The notes below the pieces were generated by a model that was given only the letters and a program-made list of their open reading frames with translations, searched no databases and was not told the origin of the DNA. A DNA stretch of 64,000 nt from Albifimbria verrucaria (Eukaryota > Ascomycota > Sordariomycetes > Hypocreales > Stachybotryaceae). The translations under genes were made by a program, and so were the position numbers. Location: positions 6,510,001-6,574,000 of the forward strand of contig JAHREC010000018.1 in NCBI GenBank assembly GCA_020081605.1. Direction: 5' to 3'. Within the stretch, counting starts at the first letter, position 1. Each line of letters opens with the position of its first letter. Shown here in pieces: positions 34,575 through 44,843 of the stretch.

Positions 34575-36518
34575 ATGCAATCAACGAGCTTCTTCGTACT
34601 AGCTTGCCAGCTTGTCGCTGCATGTATGACAAAGCCATCCCCGACAAAGCCACTCCCCACTATCCTTGCAGATACGAATCGCGATGGCATAGTCAACGAG
34701 GCGGATAATGCAGGAAAGGCTCTATGGGGTCGTGAAAGAGGTGCCATCTTTCTCCCCAACGTTGGAGATTCATCTCGTCGTTGCCCGAACACGGATCTAC
34801 AGGGCAACCCTTGAGCAACCATGAATTGGCTTCATGTCATGACGCTTCTGGACACCTCCTATTGGAGCCTGGCCTTGTGGCGCCGCTTAAAGTTCTTCCA
34901 ATGGAGGTGGAGGATGGAGCGTACGCTCACATCTATGCCACTCCTGACGCAGCGTACCAACGAGTGCGTGTTTTCCTCAATGACTTCCCTGAGTCGGCAG
35001 AAAATACATTATCCTGGCGAATTGTCGACAGAGAGTTTTCGTTTAATCATACTCAATTGCGAGATGGCATCGCTCTTGGTATTGATGGTCGGGAGTTTGT
35101 CAAGGATGTCGTGGAGTGGGATGGAAATGTCATTGTGAAGATTGACGTGCACACCAACGGCAGCATGTTTTCAGACTCGGTTGCTCTTAAAGTGGCTCCG
35201 GTACTCACCCATCACCATCTTCAGCACGTGGAAAGAATCATTAGCACGGCGGGCAATGAGTCCGACCCAGCACAGCTCCTCTTTCTGAGCGACATGGATA
35301 AAGGCAGAATCGCCGCTGGTATCAAAGCCCCAATCTATCTATTCAATCAGAGCGACGACATCTGGGCGCAAGACTTTTCGAGCCCGCCTATGCCAGTATG
35401 CCTGGACCAGAAGGGCCAATCTCTATCCGCATCATGCTTCGCTCTCCGCAGTCTACAAGAACAGGAGGTCGTCAGGTCTTTGAGCAGCTGCGGGGGCCTG
35501 GAGTAGGTGGCTTTCAACCTGAAGGTGGTAAGCGAGGGTTTGGTCATCTCGAAATCAACTCTTATGGCAACCTCGAAACAATTCCTCCTTATACCTCGAA
35601 GGCGGGCATCAAGTACCCCGCTGGAAGGATTATACAAGGTGAGCCAGGGCATGAGGAATTGTTGAAGATAAGGCTGACACTCATATACAAGGCAAACACT
35701 TTGAGAAGTATCCTGCAGAGGCTCTCGGCAAGTTTCTCAACGGCCAAGAAATCCAAAAGCCTTTGCTGCTAGAAACTGGATGGCTTCTTATCGGTCATGT
35801 TGACGAGTTTGTACAATTCGTGCCGTCCAACGCGACAGGCCTGGGATTTACCATTACTATTGCAGACACGACCTCTGCCATCCAGATCTTAAAAGATGTA
35901 TCTGCTGCTGGTCATGGTAGGCACATGTTTAGTGGTTTACGATAAGAGGCTATGCATACTGACGACATCACAGGCAACGTCCGTGCTGTCTCATTCAACA
36001 ATACGTCCGAAAATGATCGCATATCGGCTGAAGAGCTCGCCACCACTGTCGATGAGATCCTGGCCAACTCAACCTTCATCCGAGTAAACGAATACTCACA
36101 GAAGCATATCGACAGGAATCTTGAGCTTCTTCTCTCCGAAATCCCCATCACACCTGAGCATGTGATTAGAGTTCCTGTTTTGTTCAAGACACTTCCTGAG
36201 CAGGGATTTTTCCGTGGTACAGATGACGGACTTCCTAGCCATACAGACGAAGTAATGGAAAATGAGTTCTTGGTCGCGGCCTTCAGCCCCGCAGCCATCA
36301 ACGGTGTGGTTCTGGGCCACCATTACCTTAGTCCCAAATCCTGGGGCCCTGTTGTTGATGGTGTTGACTTGTTCGCTAAAGGTGTAACAAAAGCTTACGC
36401 CAAGGCTGGTATGCCTGTGACTTTTGTGGATGATTTTCTGTCTCATCACATAGGCCTGGGAGAAATACACTGCGGATCCAACACGTTGAGGGATACGAAT
36501 GTCGCGTGGTGGGCGTAA
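34575..36518 (+). CDS. Secreted protein-arginine deiminase (PAD) family enzyme
   Basis: Likely hydrolyses peptidyl-arginine to citrulline outside the cell. The ATG at 34575 gives a signal peptide (STSFFVLACQLVAACM). A calcium-binding-type loop DTNRDGIVNEADNAG follows. The PAD catalytic domain holds DDIWAQD (about 35353; Asp of the first catalytic segment), GHVDEF (35793 on; the His and Asp pair) and GEIHCGSN with the catalytic Cys at 36471-36473. Two introns in phase: about 35640-35692 and 35917-35972. One-base losses near 34810 (CCT) and 35374 (T4). Length about 590 residues, close to the animal enzymes without the full N-terminal immunoglobulin-like part. All four catalytic positions known from vertebrate PADs can be matched by eye. 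Confidence 0.85.
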
Positions 36519-36618
36519 CGAGGCCCATGCAAACACCTACATGGATGGGAAACTATAGCAATAAGAATATCATAATTTCCAGTTCATGCCACAATTTGAT
36601 CAAATTTGAGTCTTTACA

Positions 36619-38370
36619 TCATAAAGAGGGGTTCTTTTCGTATATGTCATTCCACCCAAGTCGGACGTGTGTGTTTCTGGTCCTCATCCACAATCCCCGC
36701 AGAAATTTAGCTCCGTCACTCATGCTATATGTGCCTAATTCTCTGCTCAGATCCTCCAAATGAGATGCTAACCGCTCGACTACCGATCTGTCACCTTTGG
36801 CCACAACCGCATAACTTCCTGTGATAACCATAGGCCACAAGACAAACTTGTGAAGCATGTGGGCTTTTTCTCCTCTCTCGCCAGTCTCTGAGCTATTGTT
36901 TTTCGGCTCAAAAGGAACAAAAGCCCGTCAAGCGCGTCGCGATACGCAAGCTCTGATCTTTCCCAAAGGCTTTGTGCCGAACTAGTGGACATGTTGAAGT
37001 CATCAGCCTGATCTTGAGGCTGGGTAAAACCACAAATACTATGAATAGCATATATGACAGTGCAAGAGTAAATGCATTTGGCCAGTGCCCTCCAGGACAA
37101 AATGTCTGATGCATTTTGGCCAGCAGGCACAGGGCCGATGTTGTTGTATGCCTGAGCGCCGCTGCTTCCGGAATACAATGCGACGCTGTCAGCCCATTGT
37201 GAGTGTTGAAAATTATCCAATGTGTGTATGATAGGTTGTAGGTGCTCTATTAACTCAAGTTTCAATGAACTTTGTTGCGCGCGCAGTACGTTCACTTGAA
37301 TCATGACTCGTAACATTTGATCAGGAATGGGTAGTATCTGCCGCTCGGCGTTGACTGCTACATTCTGGAGGACCATAGCAAATGTCGAATGTCTTGATAA
37401 CACAGTCTCGGCGGTAGAAGGTAGTATGCAACTTGTAGATTTTCCGATGACATCAATCAGAAGGATATCGTAAATCATATGCTTCATGTATGGGTCAGCC
37501 GCCAGAGCAACCGGATCTCCACGGGCGAGTAGAAACGCCCACGCGCCGTCAAGATGTACGGGCCATGGTGAGTATGCTGAAGCCTGAACCTGTAGAAAGT
37601 TTCACGTCAAAAAGACTACCACTATTTGCGAAGGAGAGCAAGCCTACCTGACAATTAAGAAATAACAAAATGCCAGACAGAATTTCCTCTGCCATGGATT
37701 TTGCAGGTTTCTTCTCATAATCGTTGAGAGCATCTTGCAATGATCTTATTGCCAAATTTTGAGAGCAATAAAACACGCAGCGCATATTTCCTGACCTCAC
37801 CATTTGCTGCAACAGCGAGAACCCGGGTTCCATTACAAGACTTTTGGATGATTCAGTATTTCGATTTGCACGCACTTCCATGGTGAGGTTTGCTTGTTGT
37901 CCAGCAGTACTTTTGATTAGTCTATGAGTTGCACTTATGGAAATATATGCTTGTCGTATATATGCTGGAAAGTCGCCAATCTTGTCGAGCGGAATGAGAT
38001 AGGGATTTTCACATCCCTCAATGGCAAGTAGATCTGGAGCAATATTGAAGTTGTCTAGCTCGTATTACTACGCGTAATCGGGGCCTTCTCTTCGAGTGTT
38101 CAACCTACAATACTGTGCGAATTCGATGGTGATCCCCAATTCAAGCTCATAACCTTGAGATGATACGGGTTTCGGGGCTGATGTTGTTCCAAGGCGTACT
38201 AGATGAAGATTTTCGGTAGCCACTATAGGAGTTCTCCATGTGACTGGTTTTGTTTTGCCGTATCCCGGACAGGGAACACCAGCGGCGGTGCATTTCCCGC
38301 ATGCTGGCTCCAAGGAGTCGCAGCGCACTCGTCGCTTACGACAGCGCCAGCATTGTGGGCCTAGGCTCAT
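36619..38370 (-). CDS. Zn2Cys6 transcription factor with fungal-specific TF domain
   Basis: Nuclear regulator, targets unknown. The ATG at 38370 opens MSLGPQCWRCRKRRVRCDS, with the six-cysteine Zn2Cys6 pattern completed by ACGKC and VPCPGYG. The long C-terminal region (IAPDLLAIEGCENPYLIPL, then helical segments to 36619) looks like the PF11951-type domain. An intron containing TAG and TAA near 38063 must be removed; its donor is unclear. A second intron lies at about 37590-37648. A one-base loss is near 36861 (AAAAAG/CCC). The gene converges on the deiminase gene with only 100 bases between stops. Confidence 0.75.
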
Positions 38371-39621
38371 GCTGGAGATGATTGAGCTTTACATTTGATA
38401 CATGCTTATTGGTGTGGATTGAGGCTCGTTTGGAAGATTTACGTTTCTTAGCTGGGTAGATATGAGGGAAGCAAGATGTAGAATTAGGCTGCTGAACAGT
38501 ATAACTACCACGTCAGGGAGGAACGTGCCAGAACTGATAAGATATCCGGAGCGTCATTGGCCTAGCCCATACTAAGGTGGGCTTTTAGTTGTGCCTTATC
38601 AGGATCCACTTAGCATAACTTATGACAGATCTAATTGCCTATTGACAGAGGACGGTCAATATTTCTTCAATTAAGGCAAGCGACGTCAGCCCGAAAACAC
38701 TGGTCAGCCGCGAGAAACAAATCGTGGAGACGAAGAGGTTTGGGAAAGCAAAAAAAAAAAAAAAGAAAGGAAAAAGAAAAAAGGGGGAAAAAGACGGAAA
38801 AGTCGTAAAGAAACCAGCCAAAGCTGATTCCTGGCGAATGCTGCTTTTCTATCGCACTCCAGTCATGGCAAGAGAAAATTTCTTTCTCTTGTAACTACTT
38901 CATATTGCCGCCTGAGTAGTGCCATTATCAATATCTGAACAATCTAATTGGAGTGTTCAATAATAGCAGTGAGTCTACTGTGCCTGGCTGATGCAACTAA
39001 TTTCTTCACCCTACCCTAAATACTGGTAGAAATATTAGACGACGCACTTCCATGTGCCACAGGACAGGCTGCATGACGAGTATGCGTCGCCGCAGTCACG
39101 ACCAGGTTGCCCAATGTTTCCAGTTGATGCTACGGGCTATGGTATAGCAGAGGGACGGGTTAAATATGGCTGTGAACCCACCTGCCTGTCGCGTAATATC
39201 AAAGCGCGTCATGTCAAGGTACGAGCGGGTTGTTGCAAATCCCACGAATCCGGGTGTGTCCCCAAACGCCCCAATGACTGAGATCTCCGGACGCTGAACG
39301 ATGCAACCCCGGGCCGGCCCATCTGGACATAAGAATAGGCCGAGAGACGCGGGGAAGTGGGCTTGCCTTTCTTGGCTATTTCTTAATTTCCTACTGACCA
39401 CGATGACGACCTAAATGGCCCGCATTAATCATATATGCCACTGTAGACGCACCAATCACAGCTGAGGCTAGAATATAAAACTCGGCTGCTAACAAGTCGT
39501 GAACGAAACCATGAGAGATCAGATATCTCGATGAGTGGGGCTAGCATCTTATATGAAGACTCATGGTCCGCCCAAGTACGAAATGTGAAGCCACCAAGCA
39601 TTGTCCAAGTCTGTTTTCAAG
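38371..39621. other. Divergent promoter region
   Basis: About 1.25 kb between the opposed Zn2Cys6 and GH43-like starts. It contains a polypurine tract (see separate entry) and no supported gene; a plus-strand frame at 39054-39281 has no motifs. Confidence 0.4.
38743..38813. repeat. Polypurine tract with an A15 run
   Basis: An almost pure A/G stretch including 15 consecutive A at 38750-38764, then AAAGG/GGGGG blocks. A low-complexity tract, possibly nucleosome-excluding. Confidence 0.8.
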
Positions 39622-40664
39622 ATGCGCTGGCTGTCTTTCCTTACGGCAGCTGTTCTAGCTGGTTCAGCTGCTTGCAGCGTGGTTCCACGTCAAAACCAGT
39701 TTGTTGGGTATCTCGTCTCCACTTTCAGTGACGCGAACCCTCGAATTCAGTGGTATCTCTCCAATGGAAACAGCCCGACAAGTTATAGGCGAGTGAACAA
39801 TGGCAACCCCATCCTGGCTTCGACTGTGGGCACCAAAGCTGTCAGGGATATATTCCTGGCTACAAACGCCGCTCGGTCCGAATACTTTCTCATCGCTACA
39901 GGCAAGTACAGACAACACAATTGAGTCACGGAAGTGCTAATCGTCATCAGATCTTGACATCAATGCCTCGGGATTCAACTGGGACAAAGCTACTCGAACC
40001 GGAAGTCGCAGTCTTGTTGTCTGGAAGTCTTCCAACTTGGTAGACTGGTCTGCGCCTTGGCTCGCGAATGTCGAGGCTCCAACAGCTGGTATGGCTTGGG
40101 CGCCTAGCGTTGTGTGGGACAATGATCGCGGTCACTACTACGTCTTCTGGGCCTCACGACACTACTCTGAATCCGATACGGCTCACACTGGACGCGCCAC
40201 CCTTGACCGCATTCGTTATACCACCACTCGGGATTTCAAGAGCTTTAGCAAGGCTGGAACCTACCTTGCCTTACCCGACACACCTCTCATCGACCAGGAG
40301 TTCCAATACCTGGGCACTCCAGGCCACTTCGTTCGCTTCCTCAAGAACGAGACAGTGAATCAAGTTTACCAGGAGTCCACTACAGGGGGTTATTTGGAAC
40401 ATGGACAAGGAGCCCTGGCTACGTCCGAAACGAGAGCCCCGTGAGGGTGCTGCTTCCTTCGCCAACAACCTCACGCCTGGTCTGTATCACCTTTGGATTG
40501 ATGACTACGTTCAGTACATTCCTTACGAAACAAACAATATTGGCAACCCGGGAATCTGGAGGGAATCGAATAGATCTGGGTTTCCCAGCGGACTGAAGCA
40601 TGGGTCTGTCTTTCCATTAACACAGAAGGAGTACGATGCCATTGCCAAAAGGTGGCCTTCGTGA
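39622..40664 (+). CDS. Secreted GH43-like five-bladed beta-propeller glycosidase
   Basis: Probably an arabinan- or xylan-side-chain-active enzyme. The ATG at 39622 gives a signal peptide ([17 protein letters not shown]). The propeller shows [51 protein letters not shown] and [10 protein letters not shown], the GH43 strand pattern. The intron 39902-39950 uses a GC donor (GCAAGT) with CTAAT branch point and CAG acceptor, and joins ACA-G to AT in phase ([11 protein letters not shown]). One-base losses are near 40394 (GGTTATTT) and 40437 (CCCC). About 330 residues. Catalytic acid and base residues cannot be fixed with certainty by eye. Confidence 0.75.
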
Positions 40665-42231
40665 TGTATTATGGGTCTGGGCTTAGGAAATGTATGTCTG
40701 TGAAGATGGATTGATTAGAGCAAGCTTTTGATGAGTTCGAGACGCTTCATATAAATAGGTTTCTTCAATAGTCAACCAGAGAGAAGCCCTATTCTGGAGG
40801 AGTCCTAGCAGATTTTGTTGTCCTTCTCTCTGGGCTCCTATTTTACTACGGGCACCTTGAGCTCTCACATAAATTCGATGGGGATTGAAGCTGTGTCACC
40901 TTCAAGACGTTACTTAGGGCTTTCTTATAGGCGGTATATCGTAGGATTACTCAACATGATTGAACACCACGTTGTGAGCACACATTTAGTGCTTAGTTCG
41001 CTGCTCTAAAATTGTCGAAAAGCATCATTCAATGACTACCTCTGACACCTTTTAGAAGCGGGAATCCAGTAACGACAATAGCCAAGTCTGAAAAGTCTAG
41101 CAAGTCGGGTACATTTGTTTTCATGGGTTTTTTGTCTTCTTCTTGGCTATTTTATCTCTATTCCCTAATCCTGTAAATATTCATATAGCTGAGTCATCGA
41201 GCGATGATGGATGCGCAGTTCTAATTCTCATTAGCATGATGAGGAATGTGAATCATGGGAAGCTAGCCATATATCTCATTGTAGCATTTTTGAAAGAGTG
41301 CCCTTGCGCCACTTACTAAACATGTGTTAGGTAAGAGACTCCCACGAGCTTGATTTGGACCAGAAGTGTCAGTTGATTGGCTTTGCTTGGTTTGGGCCAC
41401 CAAACTAATTGCTTGGCACTGGTCCAATCCTACGTTGGTGTACAATGAGAAGTTAGTGCGCCAGCTATGCGTCGCCTTACACTTGCACATGGGAATAAGC
41501 TGACGGGATCGCATTTGGATGATGCTTTTCTCGTCTTTAGTTGGCGGCTGAGGACTGGCCTAACTCCACTTACTGAACACCATCCAAAGCCAGCATTGTT
41601 TACATCCACTTGCTTTAGTCCACTTCTGGCATGTTTGCGCGCACGTATTTTACATCATGTAGGACTACAACCTGCCTCTTTGGCAGAAAATAAGATAGAA
41701 CCGGCACAATGATCCGAATTTACTGAGTCTGCTTAAAAATGCATCCATATGCGGTCAAACAAAGGTGTGATTATCTGCAAATCCCTGTAGTTCATGAAGC
41801 CACATTGACTCCATCGACAGTGGATATCTCCTACTATTGCTGTCAAGTCGATAACAAAGTGAAGCACTTCAAGTGGCTTATTGTGCCTTTTTATTAAAGA
41901 AAGACCGCAGTTAGAGCGTTCTTGTGATACCACGAATATGATTTGCTGGCTGAAGCAATGAACTCTAGAAATAAACTGCCATGATGGAAACACGAATGTA
42001 AGCCAATTGCACAAAAGTGTACATGGTCACGACTCATGGCCATTTAATGCTTTGAATCCGAGAGCACGCAATCGATAGCCTGCTCGCCACTGTTGCCGAA
42101 CAGCCGAGCACTGCTGCACCCGTGTAACCAGATACTGGCCGATAAAGCTTGACTTAACGACTTACCAAGTAACCGTGTGGTGAAGCTTAATTAAACCGTG
42201 ACTTCGGAACGCTCTGCCCTCTCCAATCGAG
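40665..42231. other. Intergenic region without a supported gene
   Basis: Over 1.5 kb. Open frames (40683-41712, both strands) are short and lack motifs. It holds the 3' end of the GH43-like gene and the promoter of the next regulator. Confidence 0.35.
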
Positions 42232-44360
42232 ATGAACACTGCCAAAGATTATAGTGAGTGCTTATTACAAGCAGCTGTACAGCTAGCACCTCGGATGAAG
42301 GCAGGCTGACAGTCAAGGAACACTCGGTGCAAGAAGCAACAAGGGCTGCTGGACCTGTCGTTTGAGACGTAAAAATGTGACGAGAGTAGCCCTTCCTGCC
42401 AAAACTGCACTCAACTCTCCATAGATTGTGCTTATGGAGAGAAGCCCCTGTGGATGGACAGAGGCGTCTTGGAGCGCGAGGAAGCCCAAAGGCTAAAACG
42501 AATAATTGCACAGCGCGCAAGATTTAGAAGAAATTCTGGAGCTTTAAGTGGCTATTTAATGCGCAAAGAGACTTCGACATTGCACACATCCGCATCGAGG
42601 AGCCCTGTGCATCTTCCATCCACTCCTGTGATGGATTTTGAAACCACACAAGATGTGGAACAATTGGTGGATGACAACAGCCATAGATGGAGAAGCCAGA
42701 ATACGCCTCGAAATGACAGTCTTTCGGCTTCGGAGTGCTCTGACACATCACCTCCAACCAGCACTACGTTACTGCACGACGAACTCTTGATTGATGACGC
42801 GTTCGAAACTGAACAAATGACAGCGTCGAGCGAATTTCTATTGCATGACGATGCTCTGACATTGTTTTTCGACAATAAAGATGTTGCTTCATCACCTTCA
42901 GATTGCATGCTTACTGATGATTCAGCCACTCTTTTCAATGTGTGCTTATTCAAGACCGACTTCGTCAAAGAGAAAGATTCCAATGGCCGCCATCAGTCCA
43001 TTCTCGACGGCTCGGAACTTGTAACCCTTCCTCGGTCTTCCCTGGACGGTATCCTACCGATAGAAGACGCTATGATTTTGTCAGACTACACTGGCAGGGT
43101 CTTGTCAGTCCAATTTCGGTTGAGAGAACATCACAAATCAGATGACTTGCAATGGCTTCGATTTTTACTCCTCACGTCAGCTCCAGTTTTGCAAATCACA
43201 TTGGCTCTGGGAAGGTTGTTAGCTAGAGGCGACACACCTCTTGCTGACGAAAACAATTCTGATAAGAGGATTGACCCTTTCATGGACATTGTTAAGTCCC
43301 TTCCATCATCCACAGGCACGCTTTCCCTACTCGATAAGGAACGTGCCGCAGAACAGACAATAGCTGCTTGTACATGCCTGCTTCAGGCCTTGTATTCGGA
43401 GGTAAGATCAGTCCTAACCTGTCGAGGATGTTTTAATCATCGGGCAGTTTCTGGACAATGTTCTTATGCTGACGACACCAGATCTTTAAACTTGGTCCTG
43501 CTTGGGAAGGCTATCTGGCGGATGCTGTGCCATATGTGCAACTTCTTATCGATATCTCTTCCAGCGATAAGAAGAGTGAACACAAGAGCAGTTTAAGTCG
43601 AGCATTGAGCAAGGAAATCTTGGTCTCGGCAGCAAAAGCTCTTTTGAGTCATCTTGCGTGGTTTGATATTTCAGGTTCTATTACTACGGGCAGCGGCCCA
43701 CTCCTAGGTATTGACTACATTCGTCTCATCGATTCGAATGTCATTCAGCTTGGCAGCGTTCATGGCTGCCACAACGCGGCGGTCAGGTTACTGTGTGAGG
43801 TTCTCAACCTGCATCGCTGGAAATTGGAAGCAGAACGAGGCAAAGCATTAAATGTCATGAACCTGGTTGCTCGAGGAGATACTATTCTACAGTCGCTCAC
43901 AAATACTATCAGCCAGCTCAGCAACTGGCAATGTGATGCGGAAGTAAGTGGCCAGATGCCTTGGAGAGAGGCGGACAAGGACATTACCCTTGCATTTACT
44001 CAAGCAGCTACCGTCTATCTTCACGTGGTCATTTCTGGACCCAACCCACGCCTAGCAGAAATAAGAAATGAGGTAATACAACTAACCCAAGTTATCCAAC
44101 GTCTTTTTACAAAACGAATGATTCAAAATGTTACTTGGCCTTTGACTGTCATGGCCTGTTTTGCGGTTGAGGACGTAACACATGATTTTCTTAAGGAGGT
44201 TGATCGTTGCCAGGATATTTCCTCTGAGTTGTTTACACCATCTATCAAGGAGGCCCTGAAGATTGGCCGAGAGTGTCAGAGAATGAGTCAAAAGACTGGC
44301 AAAGATTACGATTGGATGCTCGTACTCAAGGATTCAGGCAAGAGCATACTATTGGGCTAA
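42232..44360 (+). CDS. Zn2Cys6 transcription factor next to the ABC transporter
   Basis: Nuclear regulator, possibly of the following cluster. The probable start is the ATG at 42232 (MNTAKDY) before an intron (about 42254-42313). The DNA-binding domain reads GCWTCRLRRK, CDES, SCQNC and DCAYG, the Zn2Cys6 pattern; one A is missing from the A5 run at 42371-42375. After a Ser/Asp-rich spacer the PF11951-type domain follows (FRLREHHKSDDLQWLRFLL, LSHLAWFDISGSITTG, ATVYLHVVISGPNP). An intron with GTAAGA donor at about 43402-43483 joins QALYSE to IFKLGPAWEGYL. The stop is at 44358-44360. It reads toward the ABC gene 480 bases further on. Confidence 0.75.
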
Positions 44361-44843
44361 GATAGAGGCAACGTTAGCATTTTCCTCACCGTAAATCCTG
44401 CATTTTAGCCCCGAGCACGTTATCAGCTGCCATGTCGTGTACATGTAAGAAGCTCTGAACAAGGGCCAGGTCATGCTGGTCTGGACCCTTTGTGCGCGCA
44501 GCTACAGCCGAGCCGAGATATCCGCCCAACGTGACAACCATTGTGGGGCAGTGATCAGCGCGATACAGGGCCAACAGACACGGTTCCAATATTCTGTTAG
44601 GTCCGAAAGATTGGATCAGGACAATAATCTCACTGAGCTTGCAGGCATACTCATTCAAGTATCACGTCAACGTTGACGCCATTCTTCTACAAAAGACCAG
44701 TAAAGGCAGCAGCCAGCCACGAAGCCGCAGCATGAGTGGACCATATTAACCCAATGTGAAATACTACCAGCTGCTGGGTATTTGTTAATTTACTCTTCAA
44801 TACGTGAAGTGGTTTGTTTTATCCTTCTGTCAATTTCAGATCC
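44361..44843 (+). other. Promoter region of the ABC transporter
   Basis: A minus-strand frame (44386-44658) lacks motifs and I do not call it. The region contains a perfect 14-base palindrome (separate entry) 166 bases before the ABC start. Confidence 0.35.
44665..44678. promoter_or_regulatory. Perfect 14-bp palindrome before the ABC gene
   Basis: CGTCAACGTTGACG equals its own reverse complement. The sequence continues as CC, so the right arm is TGACGCC, the same half-site seen in the UstYa-like promoters. A dimeric factor site is plausible but unproven. Confidence 0.4.

Noticed and set aside
36619..38370. Reading the TAG/TAA near 38063 as proof of a pseudogene
   Set aside because: Both stops can lie in an ordinary intron, and the frame before and after fits one regulator.
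38743..38813. Polypurine tract as a functional origin or regulatory element
   Set aside because: Low-complexity tracts like this are common; nothing nearby supports a specific function.
44386..44658. Minus-strand gene between the regulator and the ABC gene
   Set aside because: No domain, and it overlaps the expected ABC promoter; start codon and context are poor.
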